From: JBBQZU01 sp038207425
GTDB lineage: Bacteria > Bacteroidota > Bacteroidia > Flavobacteriales_D > Cryomorphaceae
Direction: 5' to 3'
Assembly: GCA_038207425.1 (NCBI GenBank)
Contig: JBBQZU010000038.1
Span: 1-24,237 of the forward strand
Length of the DNA: 24,237 bases
Shown piece after piece: positions 7,846-15,807 of this stretch. Position 1 is the stretch's first letter, and each line of letters opens with the position of its first letter. The notes beneath the pieces are model-generated. The model was not told the origin of the DNA. It saw only the letters and a program-made list of their open reading frames with translations, and made no database searches. A program made the translations under genes and the position numbers.

Positions 7846-9354
7846 TCATCTCACAACCTGTATTTTATATGCTTCCATCTTTCCATCATCGGTAGTTACC
7901 TGCAAGGTATAAAATCCTGAAGGAGCATTCAATTCTATTTGATAGGCATTGCCTGCAGCATTAACATTTTCTTGCGCCACCACGCGCCCTGAAAGGTCGT
8001 ACACCACGTAGGAGCTTGCTCTGGTTTGGGTAGAAGTTTCAAAGGTAAACCGCCCCGCGCTTGGGTTGGGATAAACCGCGAAGCGCTGGGCCTTGCGCTC
8101 CGGCACATTTAAGGGTGAGCAGCCTTGCCACTCCAGGTCGCCGCAGGCGTCAACCTTTAGCAACCATGTGCTGCTACGTGGGTCTTCGGCCCAGTTTATA
8201 AAGTAGCCAGCGGCTATGCAGCCCCCATCAGGCGCGAGTTCGATGTCGTAAAGAAGATTTTCACAGTCGTTGCAGGTTTGGTAGGTGTATTCATCAAACC
8301 ATTCTTCGTTGCCATTGGAATCTACTTTGAGCATCCAGGAATTAAAATCAAAAAAGTACCCGTAGTAGCCCCCTAAAATCAGTGCACCCCCATCCGAAGT
8401 GGGTAACATTTTATTGGCTCCATTTCTGAAATACTTGTAATTCGTGAAGTACTCTAAACCATCTGTAGGTACATAATCTTCAGAGCTAAGTTTGGACACT
8501 CTTTGCTTCGTCCAATATACATTCGGATTTCCAAACTCCGGGAACCATTCATAGCCAAAACCTTGAGCAGTCATTATTTCTTCATTGGCCAATTTACAAC
8601 CTATCATCCCGTATGTACGCGGCATAGAAATGTCCACAGATGAAATTGTATTCTCCACGATGCCCAATGCTGTTGTTTTAGTAATTAATCCAAAAGTTGA
8701 ACCTGTGTTTCCTCTTCCTACAATTAGATATCCATCTGATTCTTTTATGATATTCCAATTCCTATAAAAATGCTGATACACCTCCGGCTGTAATATTTTA
8801 TTCCAAAGCACATTGCCTTCAAAATCGAGCTTGGCGATAAAGGTGCCTTCGGAGTTGATATTGGGACCTTGCTCGCCTATCACGGTATACCCATCTTCTT
8901 CGATCAAGAAACCGAGAAAATAGGTGTTGGGAGTGTAGAGATCAAAATAAAGATCAGTGACCAATTCTAAGTTCACATTGAAACCAAGGAAACGGCCCTG
9001 AACACCATTTGGCGTTTCAGCACCTTGAAGCATGATGAACTCGTTGGTGTATGAATTGTATTGTAAAGAATTTATAATTCCGGAATAAAGATAATCTTGG
9101 GGGTAATAAACCAACGTAGTTTGATCCAAGACTTGACCTTGAAAGTCATATTTGCGTACAAAATAAAAAAATCCTACTTCGTCATTGGTTCCCCCTCCCC
9201 AAACCATATATCCGCCATCTACAACTTCAATGTTACTCACCTGTTCGGTCTCATTATCTCCTTGCACGCCCGTAAGCTGACTGAAATAGGTAAATTGAGC
9301 AAGGAGAATTCCGTTCCAGCACATACAAAGTAAAACAAGCGGAATAGAACGCAT
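7846..9354 (-). CDS. Secreted propeller-like protein with T9SS type A sorting domain
   Basis: The 502-residue extracellular protein begins with a signal peptide (MRSIPLVLLCMCWNGILLAQ). Its body has repeated units pairing a DGGYxxxG strand (GGYMVWGGG, DGYTVIGEQG, DGYLIVGRG, DGGALILGGYYG, DGGCIAAGYF) with a LxxDxxGNxLW strand (AKLDFEGNVLWNK, LKVDSNGNEEW, LKVDACGDLEW), typical of bacterial beta-propeller surface proteins. Residues about 425-502 form the T9SS C-terminal domain (FAVYPNPSAGRFTF … YDLSGRV … SGFYTLQV), which directs export and attachment. ATG 9354 overlaps the TGA of the upstream gene as TGATG, so translation should be coupled. A GTG one codon earlier is also in frame; I prefer the ATG. 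Enzymatic activity is not evident. Confidence 0.9.
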   Translation of the reverse strand: MRSIPLVLLCMCWNGILLAQFTYFSQLTGVQGDNETEQVSNIEVVDGGYMVWGGGTNDEVGFFYFVRKYDFQGQVLDQTTLVYYPQDYLYSGIINSLQYNSYTNEFIMLQGAETPNGVQGRFLGFNVNLELVTDLYFDLYTPNTYFLGFLIEEDGYTVIGEQGPNINSEGTFIAKLDFEGNVLWNKILQPEVYQHFYRNWNIIKESDGYLIVGRGNTGSTFGLITKTTALGIVENTISSVDISMPRTYGMIGCKLANEEIMTAQGFGYEWFPEFGNPNVYWTKQRVSKLSSEDYVPTDGLEYFTNYKYFRNGANKMLPTSDGGALILGGYYGYFFDFNSWMLKVDSNGNEEWFDEYTYQTCNDCENLLYDIELAPDGGCIAAGYFINWAEDPRSSTWLLKVDACGDLEWQGCSPLNVPERKAQRFAVYPNPSAGRFTFETSTQTRASSYVVYDLSGRVVAQENVNAAGNAYQIELNAPSGFYTLQVTTDDGKMEAYKIQVVR

Positions 9355-10973
9355 CACTTTATGAGTTGAATATTGTGACTTTCGCTTAGTATGCCATCTT
9401 TACTTCTTATAGTGAGCTGATATGGGCCTGTTGAAACTTCGCGTAAATTGATGGTGTTCAATCCTTCGATGATTCTACTCTCAAATACCAACCTGCCATT
9501 TACATCAGTGATGCGCAACGCTACATTCTGAAATCCAAACGGCACTTCAATAATCAAAATACCAGCCGTAGGGTTTGGATACACTTTACACAGTTTTATT
9601 TCTGGCCCCCCTTTGATTGGTCTGCGGTTCGATTTGGGTGTTGCATCAATAGGCTCCACAAGGGTTTCGAGAAGGAGAAAATCTGCGCACTGGCTCAGCG
9701 TAACCGCTGCCAGGCCTGCTGCCCGGGTAGAATGTTTAAATGCTATTTCTTCCAGCATGTCTGTTTGAGCAATGGTTGATACCGTGTCGCTTGAAGTGGC
9801 CAAGGCCATTAATATGCCGTACACCACCTGATAGTCGAGGTATTCGGCCTCCTTACGGGTATCTAGCTCAAAATTTTCTGCGATTAGGTTCAATTGGTTT
9901 TGGGCAGCAGGCATATTACCAGCTCTTACATACAGGTCAGCAAGCAGGTAGGCATACTCCGGAGTTTCGTAACCCACAATGATGGCTTCAATTTCATCAA
10001 TCAGGTGAATACCGGTTGTATCTTCAAATGCTTCTATTGCCAATTGATCGATCAATGCACTGTACTTTGTGCGATGGTAACTTTCGCGTGCTTCGAGCCC
10101 TTCCTTATACGATACGAGGTCAAGCCCCTGATTGATCATATCAAGCTGGTATTCGGCCAAGGGTTGCATACGCTCATCCAACTCCCGCTGGAGCTTTTCA
10201 GATTTGGCAGCATGCGGATTAGAACTCAGAATAAGCGTAAGAAGCGAGGCGGGCAATTCGTATTCCTTTTTGATGGCTTCGATCATTACTTCTTCACTCA
10301 GATTTGGCGAAACCTGCATCAAATCATAATACAGTTCCACGGCTGCGGCATAATCCGCGTAGATCACTTCGTCGGTAAGAGCTTCGGTATTGCCATCATC
10401 TATTATTATGGAAAGCACATTTTCAACGCTATCGGCCACATTCTTATGCGATGTAGCCATCAATTCTTTCTCGTACAGCCCTCCGCCAAAACTGGATGGA
10501 CAATCGTTCTGACCCGGTAAATTTACAAATACCACCCCCCCAATCACAGGTGGTACCATCTCGCTGGCATGGCGGTAATACGTCACAAAGTCCAGGTTGT
10601 TTTGCACGCTGTTGGTGGTGGTGGTAAAGTAATTGCCGGCAGGAAGTGGGTCATCTATACCTTGTGCTGGCATTCCTTGCGTATGCGAGATGCCCCAACC
10701 CGATGGGGGTGCAGTGGTGGTGGGAAATACAATGATTCCGCGGTTGTTTTGGGTAAAGTTGTTGCACTCTATTTTAAGCCCCGAGCTGCCGTTTAGTCCA
10801 CGATTGGCATCGTAAGCCACCACTCCAAAGCGCGTACTATTGAAAGTATTGCGGTACACTTGGTTGTAAGCAGAGCCGGAGTTACAAACTATAAGGCCCG
10901 CTTCGTTTACAATGCCGGGATAGATGAAGGTATTGCCTTCAAACCAGAAACCGGTTGTCCATTCCAAATACAC
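9354..10973 (-). CDS. C-terminal fragment: beta-helix end, helical region, T9SS sorting domain
   Basis: This is the intact last 539 codons of the broken gene. The first 130 residues are beta-helix coils (TTGFWFEGNTFIYPGIVNEA; YRNTFNSTRFGVVAYD). Residues about 175-450 are predominantly helical with Leu/Ala/Glu pairs and TPR-like character (AYLLADLYVRAGNMPAAQNQ). Residues 462-539 are a T9SS type A domain (CKVYPNPTAGILIIEV … ITDVNGRLVF … STGPYQLTI). It has no signal peptide and its apparent start is GTG inside the frame, so alone it could not be exported. Its TGA overlaps the ATG of the next T9SS gene. Confidence 0.75.
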   Translation of the reverse strand: MYLEWTTGFWFEGNTFIYPGIVNEAGLIVCNSGSAYNQVYRNTFNSTRFGVVAYDANRGLNGSSGLKIECNNFTQNNRGIIVFPTTTAPPSGWGISHTQGMPAQGIDDPLPAGNYFTTTTNSVQNNLDFVTYYRHASEMVPPVIGGVVFVNLPGQNDCPSSFGGGLYEKELMATSHKNVADSVENVLSIIIDDGNTEALTDEVIYADYAAAVELYYDLMQVSPNLSEEVMIEAIKKEYELPASLLTLILSSNPHAAKSEKLQRELDERMQPLAEYQLDMINQGLDLVSYKEGLEARESYHRTKYSALIDQLAIEAFEDTTGIHLIDEIEAIIVGYETPEYAYLLADLYVRAGNMPAAQNQLNLIAENFELDTRKEAEYLDYQVVYGILMALATSSDTVSTIAQTDMLEEIAFKHSTRAAGLAAVTLSQCADFLLLETLVEPIDATPKSNRRPIKGGPEIKLCKVYPNPTAGILIIEVPFGFQNVALRITDVNGRLVFESRIIEGLNTINLREVSTGPYQLTIRSKDGILSESHNIQLIK

Positions 10974-10998
10974 GCCATATGGTGTAGGCCATACAAGG

Positions 10999-11619
10999 TT
11001 ATATGGGGGTAGGTGGCGGTGTCATGTAAGGAAGCAGTGCTGTTGGCAAATGGGTAAAAGTATTCTGGGTAATCTGAATTACATTCGACCCGATGTCCCA
11101 AAAACCCCTGTAGCAGCGAAATGTAGTATTGGTAATAGATGAAAGACTACCTGTGCTAAGGACAACACCATAATTAAATCCTTCTATACTGGAGGCCACA
11201 TTGCTTGTGGTGCAATTGCCATTTTGGTCAATGGCATAGGGAGGCTCTCCACTGCAACCTCGGCTTAATACTATACTGGCTGAGCGCCCCAGTATTGCAC
11301 ACTTCTTGGGATGATTGTTTGGGAAAGCAAAAAGTCCGGTATTGGTATTGGTATTGGTATTGGTATTGGTATTGGTATTGGTATTGGTATTGGTAAATTT
11401 ACAACCTGAAATGGCAATTCTATGCACACCAGCCAATCCCATCATAGGGTTATTTGTTTCATTTATAAATTGAAAATTTTCATCCCATATAAAGTTGCTG
11501 TTGTAAAACTCGCACCAAACGGGCAGTACTGCTCCGGTATTGGGATGTGTATTCGCATAGTGCTGCAGATGCACCGCTCTTCGACAATTCTTAAAGGTCG
11601 CGCTAAGTGTGAAAATTCG
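10999..11619 (-). pseudogene. Fragment 6: beta-helix with Thr-Asn repeat
   Basis: The frame continues after TGA 11620 with beta-helix coils (FKNCRRAVHLQHYANTHPN; GLAGVHRIAISGCKF). It then enters a Thr-Asn run encoded by nine ACCAAT units, followed by further coils (SSITNTTFRCYRGFWDIGSN). It ends at TAA 10999-11001, caused by a shift at the run of five G (11005-11009), after which frame 7 resumes YNLVWPTPYGVYLEW. Confidence 0.7.
11341..11394. repeat. Nine tandem copies of a hexanucleotide (ATTGGT / ACCAAT)
   Basis: Nine perfect head-to-tail 6-bp units encode alternating Thr-Asn on the minus strand inside the beta-helix part of the broken T9SS gene. Perfect copies imply recent slippage. A multiple of three keeps the frame, so length changes would alter a loop rather than switch the gene off. 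Confidence 0.97.
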
Positions 11620-11841
11620 TCATCCGTTGGACGCGCTGTAGTTAATAAGGTAATTGGTAGCCCCTATTATCGCATTGCGCACTTCGCTGTTGCGCAGATT
11701 TAGCAAACTCTGTTGGTTGGCTTGACTTCCCCATTGTGAGAAGTTTGGATTGCCCCTAACCCGTATACCAAGCCAATGTGGGTCGCACTCTATATTGGTA
11801 AGGAGTGAATTGTTTACCACATTGAGTTTTCCGCCGGGCAT
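11620..11841 (-). pseudogene. Fragment 5: first beta-helix coils
   Basis: This is the new frame after the frameshift at about 11865-11880, where …INGGATVK joins VTEGKGIIIMPGGKLNV. Coil-like repeats (GKLNVVNNSLLTNIECDPHW, LNLRNSEVRNAIIGATNY) indicate a right-handed parallel beta-helix. It ends at TGA 11620-11622 and the same frame continues RIFTLSATFKNCRRAV. Confidence 0.68.
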
Positions 11842-11918
11842 AATGATTATTCCTTTTCCTTCTGTAACTTCACCGTAGCACCTCCATTAATGGTTACAGT
11901 AGCACCAAATTGTATGGT

Positions 11919-12740
11919 TCAATCTTCAAGGAATTGAAGATTGCCGGTGAGTATGGTGGTTCCGGTTGAGGCGTTTAGACCGTTGGGGTGGGTCACTGTA
12001 GCAGCAGAGTAATCCAGTACCTGAACTTGAAAGTTCGTGCTCTCAGAGTATGTTCCATTTTGAATCGTGTAATTCACGATATATGTATCAGATGCAAGCG
12101 CTGACGGATTAAGCAGCCCATCTGTAATCGGTTGGTTTATAGTGTTGATTACTATGGTGAATTCACCTCCGGGATAGTTTACATTCTCATTTAAATCCAA
12201 CAGTCCTCCCCCGGTGCAGATGACAATATCTCCGTAATTTGTAAGTGAGCCGGTGATTACGTAAACAGTCACTTCATCCATTGAAACATTTCCCGAAATC
12301 AGATCAGTGGCAGTAATTGTGTAAGTCGTAGTTTGAGTTGGATTTGCAAGTGGATTTGCGATATCTGGCGCTGAGAGACCACCAGTTGGCATCCATTGGT
12401 ATGCAACGTTGCAGCCTGGGTCCGATATTGAAGATATTAATTGGGCAGTGTTACAGGCAGGGAATAGGTACTGGTCTTCACCGGCATTTACCAAAAATTC
12501 AGGTTGCTCAGCAACTCTGATTAAACTTACATTATCTACCAATACTGGAGATCCAGATAGCTTTTTAAATACCATTTTAGTTGCTGGAGTGGCTCCGCAG
12601 TATTTGAATGTCAGCGTGTATGATTGCCAAGATTGTTCAGCGTAGCCCTGGGTAGTACTCTCAACAGCAATATCAGGGCTTATAGCAAAGTGCACCGTAT
12701 ATGGATCAAACGGATGAGGTGAAGATGCAAACTGAATTTC
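11919..12740 (-). pseudogene. Fragment 4: CBM end and PKD/Ig-like domains
   Basis: The segment is open between TGA 12741 and TGA 11919. It starts EIQFASSPHPFDPYTVHFAI, completes the CBM-like domain at LVDNVSLIRVAE, and then shows an Ig/PKD-like domain (VNAGEDQYLFPACNTAQLI … WMPTGGLSAPDIANPLANPT). Such domains are common linkers in T9SS cargo. After its TGA the frame continues TIQFGATVTINGGATVK before the first frameshift. Confidence 0.7.
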
Positions 12741-13010
12741 TCAATTCTGCATAATATTTCCTATTTGATGTATTGGAGATGGAAAATTTGGGTCAAAGAT
12801 GGCGGGCAAACCTAATTCGAACGAGATTGTGTAGTCTTTGCCGGATATAAGCGGAGTTTTTAGCGAAAATTCCAAATAATTTCCCCATTCGGCATATCGC
12901 ATATTTGTAGAAGAAGTTGTTGATGGGAATGGATATAAAAAGAAAGGGCTTGAGTGAATAGGTGAACCGAATGATCCAAATACTTGATTCGGTAAATTAT
13001 TCGGCACTAC
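12741..13010 (-). pseudogene. Fragment 3: middle of CBM-like domain
   Basis: The segment is open between TAG 13011 and TGA 12741 and is in frame with fragments 1, 2 and 4. The sequence (WGNYLEFSLKTPLISGKDYT, then ISFELGLPA) is a beta-sandwich strand pair typical of CBM-like domains begun in fragment 2 and finished in fragment 4. Confidence 0.68.
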
Positions 13011-13787
13011 CTATACAGAACTGCTATTGTGCGAATTCTTTACCCTAAAACCACCCCAGAAATTAGATTGAATATGACTGAACGGATGGGCACCTGAGTT
13101 AATTGCACCGAAATGCAGATTGCCATCTGAAATATTGAAAGCAGGTGAATAATATATATCAGGATTTTCAAATGTTCTTACTTCTGTTCCGTCTTCGAAG
13201 TCACCATTAATCAAAACATCTTCAAGATCGTTTATTACAACTGACGGGTGCAGCGTTACGTCAATTGTAATAATCTCCATGGCACCAATTTCCTTACCGT
13301 CCCAAAGGTAAAATCCGAGTCCGGCCCCACCAAAGAAGCCGGGCGCAGGCGTAAATGTGAAAATAGTACCGGTTGGATCCAAGACTACTCGGTCGTGGTT
13401 GTTGCCATTTGAACTTACCCTTCTTATGCCAAAAACAGTATGCGGTAAAACACTTATGAAATCTCTGTCATCATCAGCTAGTGAGTTAACAATGGCATTT
13501 GCATTTATACTTATGGATGATTGCGTAGGATTCTGAACAGAATTTGAATTTGATAATTGAGCATCAGGAGTTCTCAATTCAGGAAAAATAATTGCATTAT
13601 TTGCTCCTGTAGTGTAGAGTTTATTCTCACAAAGTTTTTTGGTTGATGAAGCAGCGTGATTTCTGTAAGGCGGCTTGTTATTTACTCCTATGAAATTGTT
13701 GTGTAGGGCATTTGGTGCAACTTGCATTGCCCAAATTTGGTTTAAGTTATAGTCCAATTGAAGCATCATTCTCAACTCAGGTAAGGT
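13011..13787 (-). pseudogene. Fragment 2: end of protease domain and start of CBM-like region
   Basis: The segment is open between TGA 13788 and TAG 13011 in the same frame as fragment 1. It begins TLPELRMMLQLDYNLNQIW, the typical last helix of the protease domain. It then has an Ig-like stretch (FTPAPGFFGGAGLGFYLWDG) and the beginning of a carbohydrate-binding-like domain (VLINGDFEDGTEVRTFENPD). It has no plausible ATG start of its own. Confidence 0.7.
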
Positions 13788-13949
13788 TCATTCTCTGCGC
13801 GCTTCCTGAAAGGTAATCGTTGGTTTCATTAGGTATGAATAATTCCGACCAGGGCTGAATTGTTGCCGTGTTGGGAATATATCCATGCCTTCAAGGTGAT
13901 TCAATACACTGCCTGAGCCAAAATTATTAGCAAGTGAAAAAACTCCTTC

Positions 13950-15002
13950 TTAGGGATGCCCAGCATACATAGGCTGATTCATAGGGGGCCCTTGTGCATT
14001 TATCCACACTCTTCCTTTTCTGAGTGGGTATTGCTCTTGGTTAATGGTTTGATTGATAACTGGATTTTGTAGTGTGCCTTGTAACAATTTATTAGAAAAT
14101 AAGGTCGTAGGTACGGGCATTTCACCATAATAACCAAAAAGCCAATCATATTTAGTAAAGGAGTTGGCTACATTCTTGCAAAAAAGATTCTTGTTCAAAC
14201 TGTTTGGATTTTCGCCCATTTCTCCCAAAAAGCCCAAACAATGGGTCATTTCATGCAATAGAACAGAAAATAAATCGTGACGATATTCTATCGGATTGGG
14301 TGTTTCATTTGGCAAGATATAATTTAGGGATAAGGATGATCGAGTAATAAAATAAATTTTGTCAAAGTTGATTGTAATGAACGCATCGAAAGGATAAGCT
14401 GGATCAGGGTCAAAACCTGTCTGAATATATTGTTGCAGGTACCCTACAAAAATACCTGGATCAAATCTAAAATTAGCAGGATAATATGGCCCTCCTATTC
14501 CGAGAATGGAAGTTCCAACCGCAATTGGGTTTAAAAAATCAAAACTTTGTGTTACTTCTATAGTTGGGTTAGCGCCAGGTGGTATACTAATAATTGACTC
14601 AATATGTTGAAGTACATTGCAAAACGCATCCCTTCTTTGCGCCCCTAAGTCGGGTGCATTGAAACCACCCGGAAAATTCAGTTCAATATCTCTGTAGGAG
14701 ACTTTAAATCTTCCACATTGAAATAGTGCATTTGGATCAATTGTCAGACTTGTCGAGCCGGAATGAAAATCTTTCAACTGAATTTGCTTTCCAACTGAAG
14801 CACCATGTAAGTCTCCGCATAACATGGCAGTTCCCAATTTAGAATCAAAATAACTCTGCCCAAAACTCAGCGGAGTCTGTGCATTAGCTGTATTTATTTG
14901 CGAATAGAAAATCATCAGTATAAGCCCAATCAGGGTGCTGGTTGCAGCCCGGTTAACTAATGAATTTGCGGGGGGGGGATAGCTGTAGGTTGAGTAGCTC
15001 AC
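13950..15002 (-). CDS. N-terminal fragment: exported metzincin-like protease domain
   Basis: A 350-codon segment forms the front of the broken giant gene. Residues 21-41 form a signal peptide (TSTLIGLILMIFYSQINTANA), cleaved before QTPLSFG. HEMTHCLGFLG at 250-260 is an HExxHxxG zinc-protease motif preceded by DLFSVLL, as in matrixin-like domains. The metzincin third ligand position (260) is Gly rather than His, so the third ligand must lie elsewhere or be lost. The frame continues past the TAA with ANNFGSGSVLNHLEG and YLMKPTITFQEARRE, which is normally the end of this domain, so the domain itself is truncated. If translated, it would be exported to the periplasm without a T9SS signal. The start is GTG; the residues before the C9 tract are doubtful. 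Confidence 0.7.
   Translation of the reverse strand: MSYSTYSYPPPANSLVNRAATSTLIGLILMIFYSQINTANAQTPLSFGQSYFDSKLGTAMLCGDLHGASVGKQIQLKDFHSGSTSLTIDPNALFQCGRFKVSYRDIELNFPGGFNAPDLGAQRRDAFCNVLQHIESIISIPPGANPTIEVTQSFDFLNPIAVGTSILGIGGPYYPANFRFDPGIFVGYLQQYIQTGFDPDPAYPFDAFITINFDKIYFITRSSLSLNYILPNETPNPIEYRHDLFSVLLHEMTHCLGFLGEMGENPNSLNKNLFCKNVANSFTKYDWLFGYYGEMPVPTTLFSNKLLQGTLQNPVINQTINQEQYPLRKGRVWINAQGPPMNQPMYAGHP
14970..14978. repeat. Homopolymer G9 (C9 in the coding strand)
   Basis: A run of nine G on the plus strand encodes Pro-Pro-Pro close to the N-terminus of the giant T9SS gene, before its signal peptide. Such tracts slip readily and could switch the frame relative to the start. Confidence 0.95.
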
Positions 15003-15143
15003 GACATTGGTGGTTAAGTAATGGTTTAAATGATAAAGCGATGTAAGAAAATCGTTTTACACTGATGTAATTTTATCCTAAGTATTTTTCCGTTGGCTGC
15101 TATCATCTACCGGCAAACGCAAGCCGCAACCTATCTTTGCCCA

Positions 15144-15800
15144 ATGGATGAATTACTGCTGTCGCTTCAGGCTGCCTTTCAAAAACCCCTGCCCGGCTGG
15201 GAAGCGCAGCAAAAAATGCTGAACTACCTGAGGCCTCAGGCTCATGAGGCGATGTGCATCGATCCAGGTGCCCGAAAGGGGGCTGTGCTGGTGCTCCTTT
15301 ACCCAAAAGGGAATGAACTCCACACGGTGCTTACGCTCAGGCAACCGTATACGGGCGCACACGGCGGTCAAGTGAGTTTTCCGGGAGGAAAGCCGGAAGC
15401 ATCTGACGCCGACCTTTGGCATACAGCCCTTCGTGAAGCGCATGAAGAAATTGGTTTTGCCCATAATGACCTGATGCCGATTGGCATGCTCACGGAAGTA
15501 TATATTCCGCCGAGCCGGTTTCTGGTGAGTCCTTTCCTCGCTTTCGTGCCCTATGCACCGGTATTCATTGCCGAACCTAAAGAAGTAGCCCGCATTATTG
15601 AAACACCTATCAGTTGCCTGCTGGACGAAAGCCTTATCGGCGAAAAGAGTATTCACGTGCAGGTAGTGAATGCCACCCTAAGCGTAAAATACTTTGATAT
15701 TGATGGCGAAACGGTATGGGGTGCCACAGCAATGATGCTCAGCGAACTCGCTGAAATTTTCAGAAAGGAAGGTTTGCCAGTTGTGCTTTACAACAAATAA
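15144..15800 (+). CDS. Nudix hydrolase, coenzyme A pyrophosphatase type
   Basis: The 218-residue Nudix hydrolase is of the CoA diphosphatase group (YeaB/NudL-like), which splits CoA or acyl-CoA into 3',5'-ADP and phosphopantetheine. The UPF0035 hallmark is present (TLRQPYTGAHGGQVSFPGG, 64-82), followed directly by the Nudix box ending ALREAHEEIGF (95-105). The N-terminal PLPGWEAQQKM fits the family start, so I chose ATG 15144 over the in-frame TTG at 15093 that would add 17 unlikely residues. It converges on fabI with only 7 bp between the stops. The relation to fatty-acid synthesis through CoA turnover is suggestive only. Confidence 0.9.
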   Translation: MDELLLSLQAAFQKPLPGWEAQQKMLNYLRPQAHEAMCIDPGARKGAVLVLLYPKGNELHTVLTLRQPYTGAHGGQVSFPGGKPEASDADLWHTALREAHEEIGFAHNDLMPIGMLTEVYIPPSRFLVSPFLAFVPYAPVFIAEPKEVARIIETPISCLLDESLIGEKSIHVQVVNATLSVKYFDIDGETVWGATAMMLSELAEIFRKEGLPVVLYNK

Positions 15801-15807
15801 CCGCTCC

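Larger units (their letters stand above)
9354..15002 (-). pseudogene. Giant T9SS metalloprotease/beta-helix gene broken by six stops and two frameshifts
   Basis: Seven consecutive minus-strand open segments join into one ancestral reading frame of about 1,880 codons. The order is signal peptide, metzincin-like protease, CBM/Ig-like domains, right-handed beta-helix, helical region and T9SS sorting domain. The first four breaks are stops in one unchanged frame: TAA 13950-13952, TGA 13788-13790, TAG 13011-13013 and TGA 12741-12743. Then come TGA 11919-11921, a 1-base frameshift at about 11865-11880, TGA 11620-11622, and a second frameshift at the G5 run 11005-11009. Protein-like sequence continues across each lesion, for instance YLMKPTITFQEARRE, stop, TLPELRMM. 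Neighbouring genes are intact, so general sequence error is less likely than gene decay. The start is uncertain: GTG 15002 precedes a C9 tract. Confidence 0.8.

Noticed and set aside
9894..10520. Plus-strand 208-codon ORF
   Set aside because: It is antisense to the well-supported C-terminal T9SS fragment and rich in Phe, His and Ile, as mirror frames usually are.
11341..11394. CRISPR-like array
   Set aside because: The units are 6 bp with no spacers; it is a microsatellite in coding sequence.
9354..15002. Reassignment of TGA to tryptophan (alternative code)
   Set aside because: TAA and TAG also interrupt the frame, two frameshifts exist, and intact neighbours (ypfJ, corA, orfA) end in TGA at their normal C-termini.
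15132..15139. TATCTTTG as a -7 promoter box for the Nudix gene
   Set aside because: It lies only 4 bp before the ATG and has no TTTG at the right upstream distance.
15093..15143. TTG start extending the Nudix protein by 17 residues
   Set aside because: The extension does not match the family start, while ATG 15144 gives the expected N-terminus.
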